From JAWKUK01 sp041398605 (GTDB lineage Bacteria > Planctomycetota > UBA1135 > GCA-002686595), in contig JAWKUK010000003.1 in NCBI GenBank assembly GCA_041398605.1, forward strand, positions 310,001 through 374,000: a DNA stretch of 64,000 nt. Reading direction: 5' to 3'. Positions 9,251 to 18,716 of the stretch are shown piece after piece. Position 1 is the stretch's first letter. Every line of letters begins with the position of its first letter. The position numbers were made by a program, and so were the translations under genes. Under the pieces are notes generated by a model. That model worked only from the letters and a program-made list of their open reading frames with translations, searched no databases and was not told the DNA's origin.

Positions 9251-10099
9251 TCACTCGCCAGTGGCCTCGAGCACCTCGCGCATCGTCCCAAAGGGCCAAC
9301 GCCGCGCGAGCTGTTCGAGGCGCGCGAGGCTCTTGTCGAGCCCGACGTAGTGCCGGAAGCGCTTGCTCCACGGCGCGTCGATGCGGGGCTGGTCGGGGTC
9401 GAACTCCCAGGGGTGGAAATAGAGCGCGACCGGCCGCTCGAGGCGCGTGACGCGCGCGAGCGCCCACCGGTGGACGACCCCCGGAAGCAAGCGGAAGTAC
9501 CCGCCGCCGCCGACCGGCCAATTGCGCCCGAAGGCCGGCAACGTGGTCACAGGGAACTCGCGCACGGCCCCGTGTGAGGTCTCGATGGTCGAGATCCCCG
9601 GAGGAAAGTCGGGCACGCCGTAGGTCGGATGCCGCACCGGGTGGACGCTCGAGTCGTACAGGTAACCGCGCTCCGCGAGCACGTCGAAGGCCCACCAAGT
9701 CTCTCGTGTCAGCGTGAACGTCGACGCGCGGAACCCAACCGGGCGCGGGACACCCGCGGCCTCGATCGCGCGCTCGGTCAGCTCCAGGTCGCGGTGCAAG
9801 GCCTCGGGGGTCCCTATGTCCCAGAGGAATCGATGTTCATAGCCGTGGCTCGCCACTTCATGCCCGGCGGCATGGCAACGCGCGACGAGGTCAGGGCGCC
9901 GCTCGGCCACCCACCCCAAGAAGAACATCGTCGCGCGCGCATCACAACGCGCGAGCACGTCGAGCAGCGCGTCCATGCCGACATCGAGCCGCGACTCGAC
10001 TGCGTCCCAGCCCGACGGGGGAAACGCATGCGTCAGGTTCGCGACCTGGAAGAACTCCTCGATGTCGAACGAGAGCGAGTGACGGAGTTTTGTGCTCAT
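9251..10099 (-). CDS. Exosortase-associated polysaccharide deacetylase (NodB fold with DUF3473)
   Basis: A 282-residue deacetylase. Metal-binding NodB motifs are visible: SFDIEEFF (Asp12) and the His pair in HEVASHGYEH (His85, His89). The following FRASTFTLT and GYLYDSSVHP segments and the C-terminal GGGYFRLLP...LYFHPWEFDP region match the DUF3473-type deacetylases of exosortase (XrtA/PEP-CTERM) loci, which remove N-acetyl groups from exopolysaccharide. It starts with ATG at 10099, in an ATGA overlap with the upstream glycosyltransferase, and its stop abuts the stop of the TPR gene (9250/9251) with no room for a terminator. The family call is strong; the substrate is inferred from context. 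Confidence 0.92.
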   Translation of the reverse strand: MSTKLRHSLSFDIEEFFQVANLTHAFPPSGWDAVESRLDVGMDALLDVLARCDARATMFFLGWVAERRPDLVARCHAAGHEVASHGYEHRFLWDIGTPEALHRDLELTERAIEAAGVPRPVGFRASTFTLTRETWWAFDVLAERGYLYDSSVHPVRHPTYGVPDFPPGISTIETSHGAVREFPVTTLPAFGRNWPVGGGGYFRLLPGVVHRWALARVTRLERPVALYFHPWEFDPDQPRIDAPWSKRFRHYVGLDKSLARLEQLARRWPFGTMREVLEATGE

Positions 10100-11277
10100 G
10101 ACAGCTGACGGACTTCCGCGAGGACGCGCCGCGCATTGCCGCGCCAGGTCAAGTCCTGCTCGACGATGGAGCGCTGGGCTGCGGCGCCGATGCTCTGGCG
10201 CAGCGGCTCGTCCGTGGCGAGGCGGACGAGCGCGTCGACGAGCGCGACGCCGTCCCCGGGAGGGACGAGCAGCGCGTCGTGACCGTGGCGCAACACCTCG
10301 CGCAGATTGGGCTGGTCCGGCGCGATCGGCGCGACGCCGGCGGCCATGTACTCATGCAGCTTCAGCGGCGAGGCGTACGGATTGATCGCAGGCACGAGGC
10401 CCACGTCGAACGCCGGCAAGACCGCCGGAATGCGGTCGTGCGGGCGCTTGCCCGCGAAGTGAACGCGGGCCGCGACGCCGCGGCGCTGCGCCTGTTCGCG
10501 CAGCTCGCCTTCGACGGGGCCGGCGCCGACGAGCACGAGGTGGGCAGCGCGCAGCTCCGTGGTGGCGAGCGCGTCGACGACCAAGTCCAGGCGGTGCCAG
10601 TCGCGGTAGTACCCCACGAACCCAAACACGGGCCCTTCCGCGGCCTCGACGCCGAGATCGCGGCGCGCAGCGACGCGGTCCGGCGCCGCAAAGAGCTCAA
10701 GGTGCACGCCGTTCGGGGTGACGAACATACGCTCCGCGGGCACGCCCAGCTCCGCGAGGATGTCGCGCAGAACGCCCGTCACGACCGCGATCCGATCCGC
10801 GCGTTGAAAGATGCTCGACTCGACGCGCCGCGCGAACCCTGGGAACGAGAGGCCACGCGTCTTCGTGAGCTCTTGCACCATCGGCGAGTTCACCTCGAGC
10901 ACGAGCGGCACTTTGGAACGCGACGCGACGCGCACGCCAGCGGCGTTGCCGAACGCATAGCGCTCGTAAACGAAGCTCGGCTGAAACTCTGCGATGGCCC
11001 CGCGCAGGCGGCGAGACGCGGGCACCGTGTACCCGTACTCCGCGAGCTCGCGGACGAAGCGCGGGACCCGACCGATCCAGGACCAGCCGCCCCCACCGGA
11101 CTCCGCGGGCGCGGAGCCAGGCGGCGGGCCTCCGGCCTTCTCGACGAGCGCGACCTCGCGCACGTCCGCCCCCTCGGCGCGGAACGCGTCGATGAGGGAG
11201 CGGATGTGGACGGCCTGGCCGTCGTCCGCCTGGGTGCGGTGGTGATAGAGGATCCTCACAGGCTCGGAATTCATCAT
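10096..11277 (-). CDS. GT4 family glycosyltransferase
   Basis: A 393-residue GT-B retaining glycosyltransferase. The N-terminal acceptor domain begins VRILYHHRTQADDGQAVHIR; the C-terminal donor domain has VFGFVGYYRDWHRLDLV, HLVLVGAGPVEGEL, VHFAGKRPHDRIP and the donor-binding NPYASPLKLHEYMAAG with the conserved Glu. ATG at 11277 overlaps the upstream stop (ATGATGA), and its own stop overlaps the deacetylase start. The long open frame further upstream in the same frame is only antisense/shadow coding and was excluded. It probably adds a sugar to the lipid-linked repeat unit in the cytoplasm; donor and acceptor are unknown. Confidence 0.9.
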   Translation of the reverse strand: MMNSEPVRILYHHRTQADDGQAVHIRSLIDAFRAEGADVREVALVEKAGGPPPGSAPAESGGGGWSWIGRVPRFVRELAEYGYTVPASRRLRGAIAEFQPSFVYERYAFGNAAGVRVASRSKVPLVLEVNSPMVQELTKTRGLSFPGFARRVESSIFQRADRIAVVTGVLRDILAELGVPAERMFVTPNGVHLELFAAPDRVAARRDLGVEAAEGPVFGFVGYYRDWHRLDLVVDALATTELRAAHLVLVGAGPVEGELREQAQRRGVAARVHFAGKRPHDRIPAVLPAFDVGLVPAINPYASPLKLHEYMAAGVAPIAPDQPNLREVLRHGHDALLVPPGDGVALVDALVRLATDEPLRQSIGAAAQRSIVEQDLTWRGNARRVLAEVRQLS

Positions 11278-12437
11278 CGGCCGCGCCGAGCGACCTCCTC
11301 CAAGAGCGTTTCGAGCGTGGCGAGGCTGTGCCCCCAGGAAAGCGGCTCGACTAGGGCGCACAGCTCGGAACGGGACGGCGGGGCGGCGAGCAGGGCTGCC
11401 AGCATCGCGCCGAGGAGCGCGGGGTCGCGGCCCTCTGCGAGCCAGCGCGGGTCGCTCAGGACCTCGCCCGTACCCCCTGCCGCCGTCGCGAGCACCGGCG
11501 TGCCGGTGGCCAGCGCCTCGAGGACCACGTTGGGGCGCCCCTCGCGCGCGCTCGTCAAAAGCAGCGCGTCCGCCGCCCGGTACCAGCGGCCGAGCTCCTC
11601 GGGCGGCCGCTCGCCCGCGAAGTGGACGCGCCCCGAGAGCCCCAGCGCGTCGGCGCGCGACGCCAACGCCTCGGCGAGCGGCCCCCGGCCGACGAAGGCC
11701 AGGCGCGCGCCGTCGGGCGCGCCGCGGTGGAAGACCTCGAGCGCGAGCAGCGGGTCCTTCCGCGGGATGAGGTGACCGACCACGATGACCCACGGGCAGT
11801 CGACCTGCAGCCCGAGCTCCCGCCGGGCCGCGCCTCGATCGCCCGGTCGAAAGAGCTCCGTGTCGACTCCGTTGGGCACGAGCACGCTCGGAACGTCGTC
11901 GCGTGGCACCAGGCCGGTCATCACCGAGAGGAGGTCCTGGCTCACCGCGCAGAGCCCGTTCGCCGCCGAGAGGTTCGCGGCGAGCGAGGCGCCGAGCCCG
12001 GCCTCGCCAGCCACTTGCAGCACATCGCTGCCGCGACCGTTGACGACGCAGGGCGGCGCGCCCGCGCCTCGTGCGGCCAACAACGGGGCCAGCGCCGACG
12101 CAGGCCACGCGTAGTCGCAGACGACGACGTCCGGCCGCGGGCGCGCGTCCAGGACCCAGAGCGCGCGCCGCGCGAAGCGGTCCGCGTTGCCGCGCGGGCG
12201 CCCCGGGAGGTGCAGGTGCCGCGGGCGCACAATCTCGATGCCTCCGCGTGTTTCGCGCCGCGGCGCGCGCGCGATCTCGCGGTACTTGCCCAGCGGGAGC
12301 GGCGCGAAGGGCAACGGGTGCACGACCGAGACTCGATGGCCACGCGCGAGCATGCCCTCCCAGCGCCGCGCAGCGAAGATCCCTTCGAAGGGGCGCGCGG
12401 GCGTCGGGTAGAGGCTCGTAACGACAGCGATGTCCAA
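11274..12437 (-). CDS. GT4 family glycosyltransferase
   Basis: A 387-residue GT-B enzyme. It starts IAVVTSLYPTPARPFEGIF, typical of group-1 transferases. The donor domain has WVIVVGHLIPRKDPLLALE, RVHFAGERPPEELGRWY and the EGRPNVVLEALATGTPV signature with the Glu pair. The start is TTG at 12437; no ATG or GTG lies between it and the upstream stop at 12468, and the first beta strand starts immediately after. The stop overlaps the next glycosyltransferase by 4 bp. It belongs to the polysaccharide assembly set, with unknown sugar specificity. Confidence 0.88.
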   Translation of the reverse strand: MDIAVVTSLYPTPARPFEGIFAARRWEGMLARGHRVSVVHPLPFAPLPLGKYREIARAPRRETRGGIEIVRPRHLHLPGRPRGNADRFARRALWVLDARPRPDVVVCDYAWPASALAPLLAARGAGAPPCVVNGRGSDVLQVAGEAGLGASLAANLSAANGLCAVSQDLLSVMTGLVPRDDVPSVLVPNGVDTELFRPGDRGAARRELGLQVDCPWVIVVGHLIPRKDPLLALEVFHRGAPDGARLAFVGRGPLAEALASRADALGLSGRVHFAGERPPEELGRWYRAADALLLTSAREGRPNVVLEALATGTPVLATAAGGTGEVLSDPRWLAEGRDPALLGAMLAALLAAPPSRSELCALVEPLSWGHSLATLETLLEEVARRGR

Positions 12438-12467
12438 TGCGTGGGCCGAGTGCGAGGTCGATGACGG

Positions 12468-14357
12468 TCAGGCGGCCAGGCGCGCGACCTCATGGCGGCG
12501 GCGCCAGTGCTCGAGGACCAGGAGCGACCACAATAAGCGATCGTGATTCCGGTGGCCCGCTTGGTGCGCGGCGAACCGCGCACGGAGGACCGAGCGATCG
12601 AACCAGTCCGCCGGCAAGGTCTCGATCGCGTCCTCGATCGCCGGCCGCAGCGCGCCGCGCGTCCATGCAGCGAGCGGCGTATCGAAGCCGCGCTTCTGGC
12701 CGTCGAGGACGTTCTCCGCGACGCGGCCGCGCAGGGCCTCGCGCAGGCGGTGCTTACCCCGGCCGCGCGAGACCTTCTCGGCGTCCGGGAGGTTCGCGAA
12801 GCAGCCGACGAGCCGGTGGTCGAGCAGCGGCTCCCGCGCCTCCAACGAGACGGCCATCGACGCGCGATCGACCTTTGCCAAGATGCGGTCCGGGAGCCAC
12901 GTGTGCATGTCCGCGTACTGCGCGCGATAGAGCTCCGAGTCGACGTCGGGGCGGCGGTAGTGCGCCTCGAACGCGGTGAACGGGTCGTGCTCGAAGAGGC
13001 TCGCGCGCAGGTCGGGCGCCAAGAGCTCCAGCGCCTCCGCGCGCGTCATATGCGAGACGCTGTGCCAGTACGCGAGCGCCGGGTCCTCCGAGACGTTGGT
13101 CAAGAACGTCTTTGCGCGCAGGAAGCGCGGCGCCCAATCGAGCTTCGGGTAGACCTTTCCAAGGGCCCCGATCGCCGCGCGCCCGGCCCCCCCAGCGAGC
13201 CGACGCACGCGGTTCTCCGCGACGTCATGCACGTAGCGGCGGTAGCCCGCGAAGGTCTCGTCGCCGCCATCGCCGGACAGCGCGACCGTCACGTGCTGGC
13301 GCGCCATGCGCGACACGAGCCACGTCGGCAGCGTCGACGGGTCTGCGAGCGGCTCATCGAAGAACCAAGGCAGCGTGTCGACCACGTCCTTGGGGTCGGG
13401 CACGAGCACTTCGGTGTGATGGATCGCGCCGAGCGCGCGCGCCGTCTGCCTGGCCAGCTCCAGCTCGTCGTGCGAGCGCTCGTTGAACCCCACGGTGCAC
13501 AGCACCGGTGGCTCGCTCATCGAGCGCGCCATCGACGTAGCGACCGCGTTGCTGTCGATCCCTCCGGACAGGAACGCGCCCAAGGGGACCTCGGACACGA
13601 GCCGATCGGCGACCGCGCGATCCACCCATTCGAGCACCTCTTCGTTGGAGGCCGGCGCGCGCAGACCGTCTGTCGGCAGGTCCCAATAGCGCTCGAGCTT
13701 TACGCCGGAGCGCGCGCTCCAGGTGAGCACCGTCGCAGGCGGCAAGCGATGGATCCCGACCCAGGCGCTCTCGGGGCCGCCGACATAACCCTGGACGAGG
13801 TAGTCGAGCAGCGCCTCGCGCCGCGCCTCGCGCGGGAAGCGGCCCGAGGCGAGGAGGGTCTTCACCTCGCTGCCCCACCACAGCCCTTCGGCGTTCTCTG
13901 CCCAGTACATCGGCTTCACGCCGAAGCGATCGCGCCCGAGCACGACCCGCGGCTCGGCCGGCTCACGCAGGTCGAGCAGCGCGAACGCGAACATGCCGAC
14001 GAACTTCTCGGCAGCGCGGGGGCCGAACTCCTCGTAGGCGTGCAGCACGCTCTCCGCGTCGGAGCCGGTCTTGTATTCGTAGCCAAGGGCCTCGAGCTCG
14101 CGCCGCAGCTCGCGGAAGTTGTAGACCTCGCCGTTGCAGGCGACCGCGACGGTGCCAGCACGGTTCCAGATCGGCTGTGCGCCACCTGCGACGTCGATGA
14201 TCGACAAGCGGCGAAAACCGAGCGCCATGCCGCCGCGCTCGATGAGCACCTCGTCATCCGGCCCGCGGTGCGAGATCGTGCCCGCCATCCGAGAGAGCAA
14301 GCCCAAGTCGGGCACCGCGCTCGGGTCACGCAGCGCAAATCCGGTGAATCCACACAT
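12468..14357 (-). CDS. asnB: Asparagine synthetase-type glutamine amidotransferase (exosortase locus)
   Basis: A 629-residue two-domain enzyme. The Ntn glutaminase domain starts at the catalytic Cys2 (MCGFTGF) with RGPDD (31-35) and CNGEVYN (74-80). The synthetase domain has the ATP PP-loop SGGIDS (264-269) and the later SGDGGDETFAGY. Classic AsnB makes asparagine from aspartate and glutamine. Homologues inside exosortase loci are thought to amidate a sugar or peptide in the exopolysaccharide, and the position between glycosyltransferases and the O-ligase favours that here. Length and motifs are complete. Thirty nucleotides separate its stop from the TTG start of the next gene. Confidence 0.9.
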   Translation of the reverse strand: MCGFTGFALRDPSAVPDLGLLSRMAGTISHRGPDDEVLIERGGMALGFRRLSIIDVAGGAQPIWNRAGTVAVACNGEVYNFRELRRELEALGYEYKTGSDAESVLHAYEEFGPRAAEKFVGMFAFALLDLREPAEPRVVLGRDRFGVKPMYWAENAEGLWWGSEVKTLLASGRFPREARREALLDYLVQGYVGGPESAWVGIHRLPPATVLTWSARSGVKLERYWDLPTDGLRAPASNEEVLEWVDRAVADRLVSEVPLGAFLSGGIDSNAVATSMARSMSEPPVLCTVGFNERSHDELELARQTARALGAIHHTEVLVPDPKDVVDTLPWFFDEPLADPSTLPTWLVSRMARQHVTVALSGDGGDETFAGYRRYVHDVAENRVRRLAGGAGRAAIGALGKVYPKLDWAPRFLRAKTFLTNVSEDPALAYWHSVSHMTRAEALELLAPDLRASLFEHDPFTAFEAHYRRPDVDSELYRAQYADMHTWLPDRILAKVDRASMAVSLEAREPLLDHRLVGCFANLPDAEKVSRGRGKHRLREALRGRVAENVLDGQKRGFDTPLAAWTRGALRPAIEDAIETLPADWFDRSVLRARFAAHQAGHRNHDRLLWSLLVLEHWRRRHEVARLAA

Positions 14358-14397
14358 GCTCAGAGATGCAACAGGGAGGGAGCGCGCGGCGCGCGGC

Positions 14398-15774
14398 TCA
14401 ATCGGCGGTCAAGGAGGTCTGCCGGAAGCGCCGCGCGTCCGTCGGGCGCCGCCCGAACTTGACCTCATCGACGCGGACGAAGGTGCCGGTGCGCGCGCTC
14501 GCGCCGCCGGGGACGATCACAGGGCCGCGAAGCTCTGCGCGAGCGATCCGGCCGAAGATCAAGATCAGCGCGAAGTAGTGGTAGATCAGGTCGAAGTGCG
14601 CGCGGTTCAAGAACGTGCTGCCGAGCATGAAGGTCAACAGCGCGCCCTCGAGGGCGGTGCAGTAGTAGAGGATCCAGCTCCGCTCGACGCGCTTGCGGGC
14701 CTCTCTACGCAAGGACCAGAGATCAAACAGGCTCAAGAACATGAGCGAGACATAGGCCAAGAACGCCGGGGTTCCGGTCTCGGCCCAGATCTGAAGGTAC
14801 GCATTGTGCGCGACCCGCGTGTGGGTGGAGTCGCCCGTGCCGACGGGGTCGTAGCGCAGGTAATTCGCGCGGAAACGCTCGAAGCCGACCCCGAAGACCG
14901 GGTTGTCGATGATCATCTCCTTCGCGACTTTCCAGGCCTTGATGCGCCCCATCGCCGAGCCGTCATCGCTGACATTCTTGAGCGTCGACAAGCGCGCGAA
15001 CCACTCGGCCGGCGCCAGCGCCAGGCCGACGACCAGCATCAGGGCACCGAGCACGATCCCTGCGATGCGGTTCTTCGAGCGCCAGATGACGATGCCAAAG
15101 GCGAGGCCCATCGAGAGCGCGCCCCCCCGCGAACGGGTCGCGATGACCGTCAATGCGGCCAACGGGACGCCCAGGCCGAACCAGCGCCGATACAGCGGCT
15201 TCAGCTCGCTGAGCGTCAGCCCGACCAGGATCGGGATCGACATCGCCATCGCCAGCGCGAAGTCGTTGTTGTCCTCGAGCATGCCCCCAGGGCCGCGAAT
15301 GATGTAGAGCGAGCCGCCTGACAGGACGCTCGCGGCGCCGTTCTTGTACGCATAGAACGCAAAAGAGCCGCCGATGACCCACATCATCGCCCGGACGTGA
15401 TCACGGCGCTTCACAATGACGGTCGTGAAGAGCGCGATCGCGATGATCTTGACGTACTCGATCACGCCTGCGGGATCGATCGGCGCGTTGCCCTCGGCAA
15501 AGATCTTGCTGAGGAGCGCCCAAATCGGCAGGAAGATCAGGAGTCCAATGCGCAGATCCGAGGGGAGCGGCTCCTTCTTGCCGTGCAGCATCCAACCGCT
15601 GAACATCGCCAGCGCGACGTAGAGCGACCAACGCTCAAAGCGCGCGAAGCCCCAGGCGAGGTCCTGCAGGCGCATGTACGCCAGCAGAGAGAACAAGAGC
15701 ATCCCCGCGAGCGGCCGCTTGAAGCAGGCCGGCAGCGCGCCGATGATGATGAGGCTGACGAGGAGGTCCCGCAT
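14398..15774 (-). CDS. O-antigen ligase/polymerase-like membrane protein, exosortase-system type
   Basis: A 458-residue polytopic membrane protein with about ten hydrophobic segments. It opens MRDLLVSLIIIGALPACFKR, close to what I know of the putative O-glycosylation ligase of exosortase A loci (TIGR03097 type). It has the conserved periplasmic-loop region with FGVGFERF and the THTRVAHNAYLQIWAETG stretch, whose HN-Y is the usual Wzy_C hallmark. The last 50 residues are a hydrophilic cytoplasmic tail. It likely polymerises or ligates the lipid-linked glycan in the periplasm. It is separated by 221 nt from the Wzz-like gene upstream; I see no clear promoter in that gap. Confidence 0.88.
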   Translation of the reverse strand: MRDLLVSLIIIGALPACFKRPLAGMLLFSLLAYMRLQDLAWGFARFERWSLYVALAMFSGWMLHGKKEPLPSDLRIGLLIFLPIWALLSKIFAEGNAPIDPAGVIEYVKIIAIALFTTVIVKRRDHVRAMMWVIGGSFAFYAYKNGAASVLSGGSLYIIRGPGGMLEDNNDFALAMAMSIPILVGLTLSELKPLYRRWFGLGVPLAALTVIATRSRGGALSMGLAFGIVIWRSKNRIAGIVLGALMLVVGLALAPAEWFARLSTLKNVSDDGSAMGRIKAWKVAKEMIIDNPVFGVGFERFRANYLRYDPVGTGDSTHTRVAHNAYLQIWAETGTPAFLAYVSLMFLSLFDLWSLRREARKRVERSWILYYCTALEGALLTFMLGSTFLNRAHFDLIYHYFALILIFGRIARAELRGPVIVPGGASARTGTFVRVDEVKFGRRPTDARRFRQTSLTAD

Positions 15775-15995
15775 CGAGGTTCATGACCTCCTGAGCAGCC
15801 GGGGTCCCGCCGCCAGGGCCCCAAGTGCCCCCGCTGCCCCCGGTACCCTCTGTGCCACGCACGCGGCCGCGGCTCGAACACACGCTCGATTCGAGCAGCG
15901 CGGAATCGAGGCCGCGCCTGCCAGCGCGAATCGGGGGTTCGGGAGCGAGGTACACATGCGCCGAGGTCGTCACCATTTCGGCCCAACGGGACGGG

Positions 15996-17642
15996 TCAGA
16001 GGAACGGCTCGCGCAGGCCCTCGATCGCCGAGCGCAGCGGCCCCGACAGCGAGTCCGTGTCGTAGACCCACGCCCAGGTGACGTACCCGATGACGGACAC
16101 AAAGGCGAGCATGCCGACAGCGACGCCCGTGCGGGCAAAGAGCTGCCGCGCGCGCTGGCGGCGCGTGACGATCCGGTTCACCGTGCCGAGGACGGGCACG
16201 ACCATCACACGCGAGATGTCACGTGCGTTGCGGAACGTCGAGCGGCTCAGCTCCATCAAGACGGCGAGGCCCAACCCGATCGCCAAGCCCATAAAGATGC
16301 CGAGCACGGAGATAATGATGGGATTCGGCTCGGTCGGCTTCTGCGGGACGAGCGGGGTGTTCAGGTCTTCGAAGAACGTACCAGCGTCGCCAGCGATCGT
16401 GGCGACCTGGGCCTCTTGCAGCTTGAGCTTGGTCCCCATCTCCTCGATCTGGGTGCTCAGCTCATTGAAGCGCGCGTCGAGGACGCGGATGTCTTGCAGC
16501 TCTCGCTGGAGCCGGTCCGTCTCGCCCTCGAGCTCCGTGCGGCGCGCGATGTTGCGCTCCTGGCGCTCCTTCAGGTGCGCGAGGTCGACCTGGGCCTGCT
16601 CGATGACCTGCCGCAGCTCGACGCGCTTGGGGTGGACCACCTTGACCTCTGGCGCGCGCGCGCCGCTCACCGTGAAGCCGCGCAGCTCGTCGAGGGACTG
16701 GTTGATGGCGTCGATGCGCTTCTTGGCCAGCTTGTAGGCCGAGTTGTGCACGGTCAGGCCGCTCTCGGTCATCTTCTCCAGGAGCCGCTGCCGCTCGTTC
16801 TCGAGGCTGCGGATGTCATCCATCACGCTGCTGCCAGTCGCCACTTGCGGGCCGCTGGTGTCGAATTCGGGCAGCTTGTCGCGCTCGGCCGTGAAGCGGG
16901 CGATGGAGAGCTCCAGCTCTGCGATCTCGTTCTCGGTCTCGTCGATCGTGACCTTGATCCGGTCCAGCTCGTCGAATTGCCCCCCCGTGAAGTTCGGGGT
17001 GCCCCGCTGATCAAACTCGATGTCCGGGCGTATCCGATTGGCGCGCCGCTTCTCTTCGAGGCTCTGGCTGACCGTCGCGCGCTCGGCCTCGAGTCGATCG
17101 TGACCGACCTTGAGGGTCTCGAGGCGCGAGCGCTCCGACTCCTGGAAGCGGGTCTGCACGCCTTGCTTCCAAGACCTGACGAGCGAGTTCACGAAGTCGT
17201 ACGCGCGCTGCGGCTGGGTGTGCCTAAAGCGCACGTTCACGATCTGAGCGCCCATGTTGATCTGCGCCGACTCGAGGCCGATCATGAGCCCCTCAGAGAG
17301 CCGATCGCCATACTCCGCCTGCTCCGGGATCGTCAGGTCGAGGTACTCAGGCCAACGCAGGTTCGCCAAGACCTCGCCGACGCGTTCCCGCGAACCGACG
17401 ACGTAGGGCGCCACGAGCCCCTCCATGCGGCTCACAGAGCCGTTGGCAGAGGGCTGAATCAACCCCGACACGTCACGGACGAGCACGCGCGCGAAGCTGA
17501 CGTACTTCTTCGGGACGATGACTGCGACAGCAATCCCGAGCGTACCGAACAGGATCGTCGGTACGACGATCCACCACGCGCGGCGCCTGAGGATACCGAG
17601 GAACTCCTCGACCTGGCTTGTGCCTTCGACTTCGACGGCCAC
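15996..17642 (-). CDS. Wzz/chain-length-determinant family polysaccharide co-polymerase without kinase domain
   Basis: A 548-residue inner-membrane protein. It has an N-terminal Wzz domain with a membrane helix at about 23-46 and a PKKYVSFARVLVRD strand, then a long periplasmic coiled coil (about 160-440, rich in ELE/LER heptads). A C-terminal helix near 443-465 (PNPIIISVLGIFMGLAIGLG) is followed by another near 500-520. No Walker motifs or Tyr cluster follow, so this is a PCP protein lacking the BY-kinase module. It works with the Wza-like lipoprotein encoded just upstream (12-nt gap) to set chain length and move the polymer across the envelope. Confidence 0.9.
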   Translation of the reverse strand: MAVEVEGTSQVEEFLGILRRRAWWIVVPTILFGTLGIAVAVIVPKKYVSFARVLVRDVSGLIQPSANGSVSRMEGLVAPYVVGSRERVGEVLANLRWPEYLDLTIPEQAEYGDRLSEGLMIGLESAQINMGAQIVNVRFRHTQPQRAYDFVNSLVRSWKQGVQTRFQESERSRLETLKVGHDRLEAERATVSQSLEEKRRANRIRPDIEFDQRGTPNFTGGQFDELDRIKVTIDETENEIAELELSIARFTAERDKLPEFDTSGPQVATGSSVMDDIRSLENERQRLLEKMTESGLTVHNSAYKLAKKRIDAINQSLDELRGFTVSGARAPEVKVVHPKRVELRQVIEQAQVDLAHLKERQERNIARRTELEGETDRLQRELQDIRVLDARFNELSTQIEEMGTKLKLQEAQVATIAGDAGTFFEDLNTPLVPQKPTEPNPIIISVLGIFMGLAIGLGLAVLMELSRSTFRNARDISRVMVVPVLGTVNRIVTRRQRARQLFARTGVAVGMLAFVSVIGYVTWAWVYDTDSLSGPLRSAIEGLREPFL

Positions 17643-17654
17643 GGGGACCTCTCC

Positions 17655-18458
17655 TTAGAACACCGACCCGAGGGTCAGCGCGCGGTTGTTGTTGACGTTG
17701 CGGCCGTTGTTGTAGCCGCCGAAGAGGGCGCCGCCGACGGACGCAATCACGCGCTGCACAGGGAACAGCAACGCCTCGAGGAAATAGCCGAACTCGGCCA
17801 GCAGGGTCGGCGGAACGATGATGATGTCGTTCTCGCGGATCTGGTAGTTCGTCGTCGTGTCCCCGTATTTGATGTCGTCGAGGTTGAAGTACCGGACGAG
17901 CGGGCTGCGCGGGTCGCCGGAGACCAGCATGATGCGCCCGACGTTCGCGCTCGAGCGCTTGGGCACTGCGTCCATCACCGCCTCAAAGACCACTTGGTTG
18001 CCGGTGAACTCCTTACGCCCGGAATCACCGACCTCGCCGATCACCCAGAACGACCGCCCCTGCGAGGAGATATCGACGACGATGTCGGTCTCCTCGAAGT
18101 ACAGCGAGTAGCGCTCCGTCAGGACGGCCCGGAGGTCGCTGCGTGTGTAACCCGCGACGGGGACCTCGCCGACCTCGGGCAACAACAGCTTCCCGTCCGG
18201 ACGCACCGTCTGGGTGAGGTTGATGTCCGGATGGAGGATATCCATCACGGTGACGCGATCGCCGGGGGTCAGGTACTCCTCCTCCTCGGCGTTGCCCACG
18301 TAGCGCTTGCCGAAGCCCTCCTGGTTCATGTACTGCAAGGTCCGCTTGTCTGGTGCGGAGCTGCAGGCAGCCAGGGTGAGCAGGGCGAGTCCTAGCAGGG
18401 CGCGCAGCCTGCGAGGGCTCCGGAGCAGCGAATCGCTCGGGTCGGGGCGGTGCAGCAT
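17655..18458 (-). CDS. Wza-like polysaccharide export lipoprotein
   Basis: A 267-residue outer-membrane export protein. From ATG 18458 the protein has a signal peptide RLRALLGLALLTLAAC with the lipidated Cys at 32. The Poly_export domain follows (LTPGDRVTVMDILHPDINL, VRPDGKLLLPEVGEVPVAG, then LRAVLTERYSLYF), with an SLBB-like segment RSFWVIGEVGDSGRKEF. The C-terminus is Asn-rich. It is shorter than E. coli Wza (379 residues), which is common in exosortase loci. An in-frame extension to 18656 gives no sensible signal peptide and was rejected. It lies 12 nt before the Wzz-like gene; the 258 nt upstream contain no feature I can support. Confidence 0.88.
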   Translation of the reverse strand: MLHRPDPSDSLLRSPRRLRALLGLALLTLAACSSAPDKRTLQYMNQEGFGKRYVGNAEEEEYLTPGDRVTVMDILHPDINLTQTVRPDGKLLLPEVGEVPVAGYTRSDLRAVLTERYSLYFEETDIVVDISSQGRSFWVIGEVGDSGRKEFTGNQVVFEAVMDAVPKRSSANVGRIMLVSGDPRSPLVRYFNLDDIKYGDTTTNYQIRENDIIIVPPTLLAEFGYFLEALLFPVQRVIASVGGALFGGYNNGRNVNNNRALTLGSVF

Positions 18459-18716
18459 CGGGTGCTGGGCGGGGCGAACGGGTCGGGGCGAGGAGGGGGT
18501 GAAACCGAGGACGACCACCCCCCACCCCCCAGTGAGCTGGGCGGGAGAGGGCTCGAACGATCCTTCATCGGCACGTCGGGTGCGAAGGTTGATCCGATCC
18601 GGGACCCAACCGCGCAAAGCTCGGCGAGCGCCCGGCGTGACCGCCCCTCGTGGCACGGACAGGGTACCACCGCGGGAGTCCGGAACACGACCCCCACCGG
18701 GCTGCGACGCGGCACC

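Noticed and set aside
12543..14462. Long antisense reading frames over asnB and elsewhere (also 15825-18395, 29482-32118)
   Set aside because: They are mirror images of strongly conserved genes in GC-rich DNA, are Arg/Val/Asp rich and show no motifs.
18640..18680. sigma-54 promoter (TGGCACG at about 18652) for the polysaccharide genes
   Set aside because: No TTGC follows at the -12 position, and it points away from wza. TGGCAC on the minus strand near 15850 and TTGCA near 3404 also lack the partner element.
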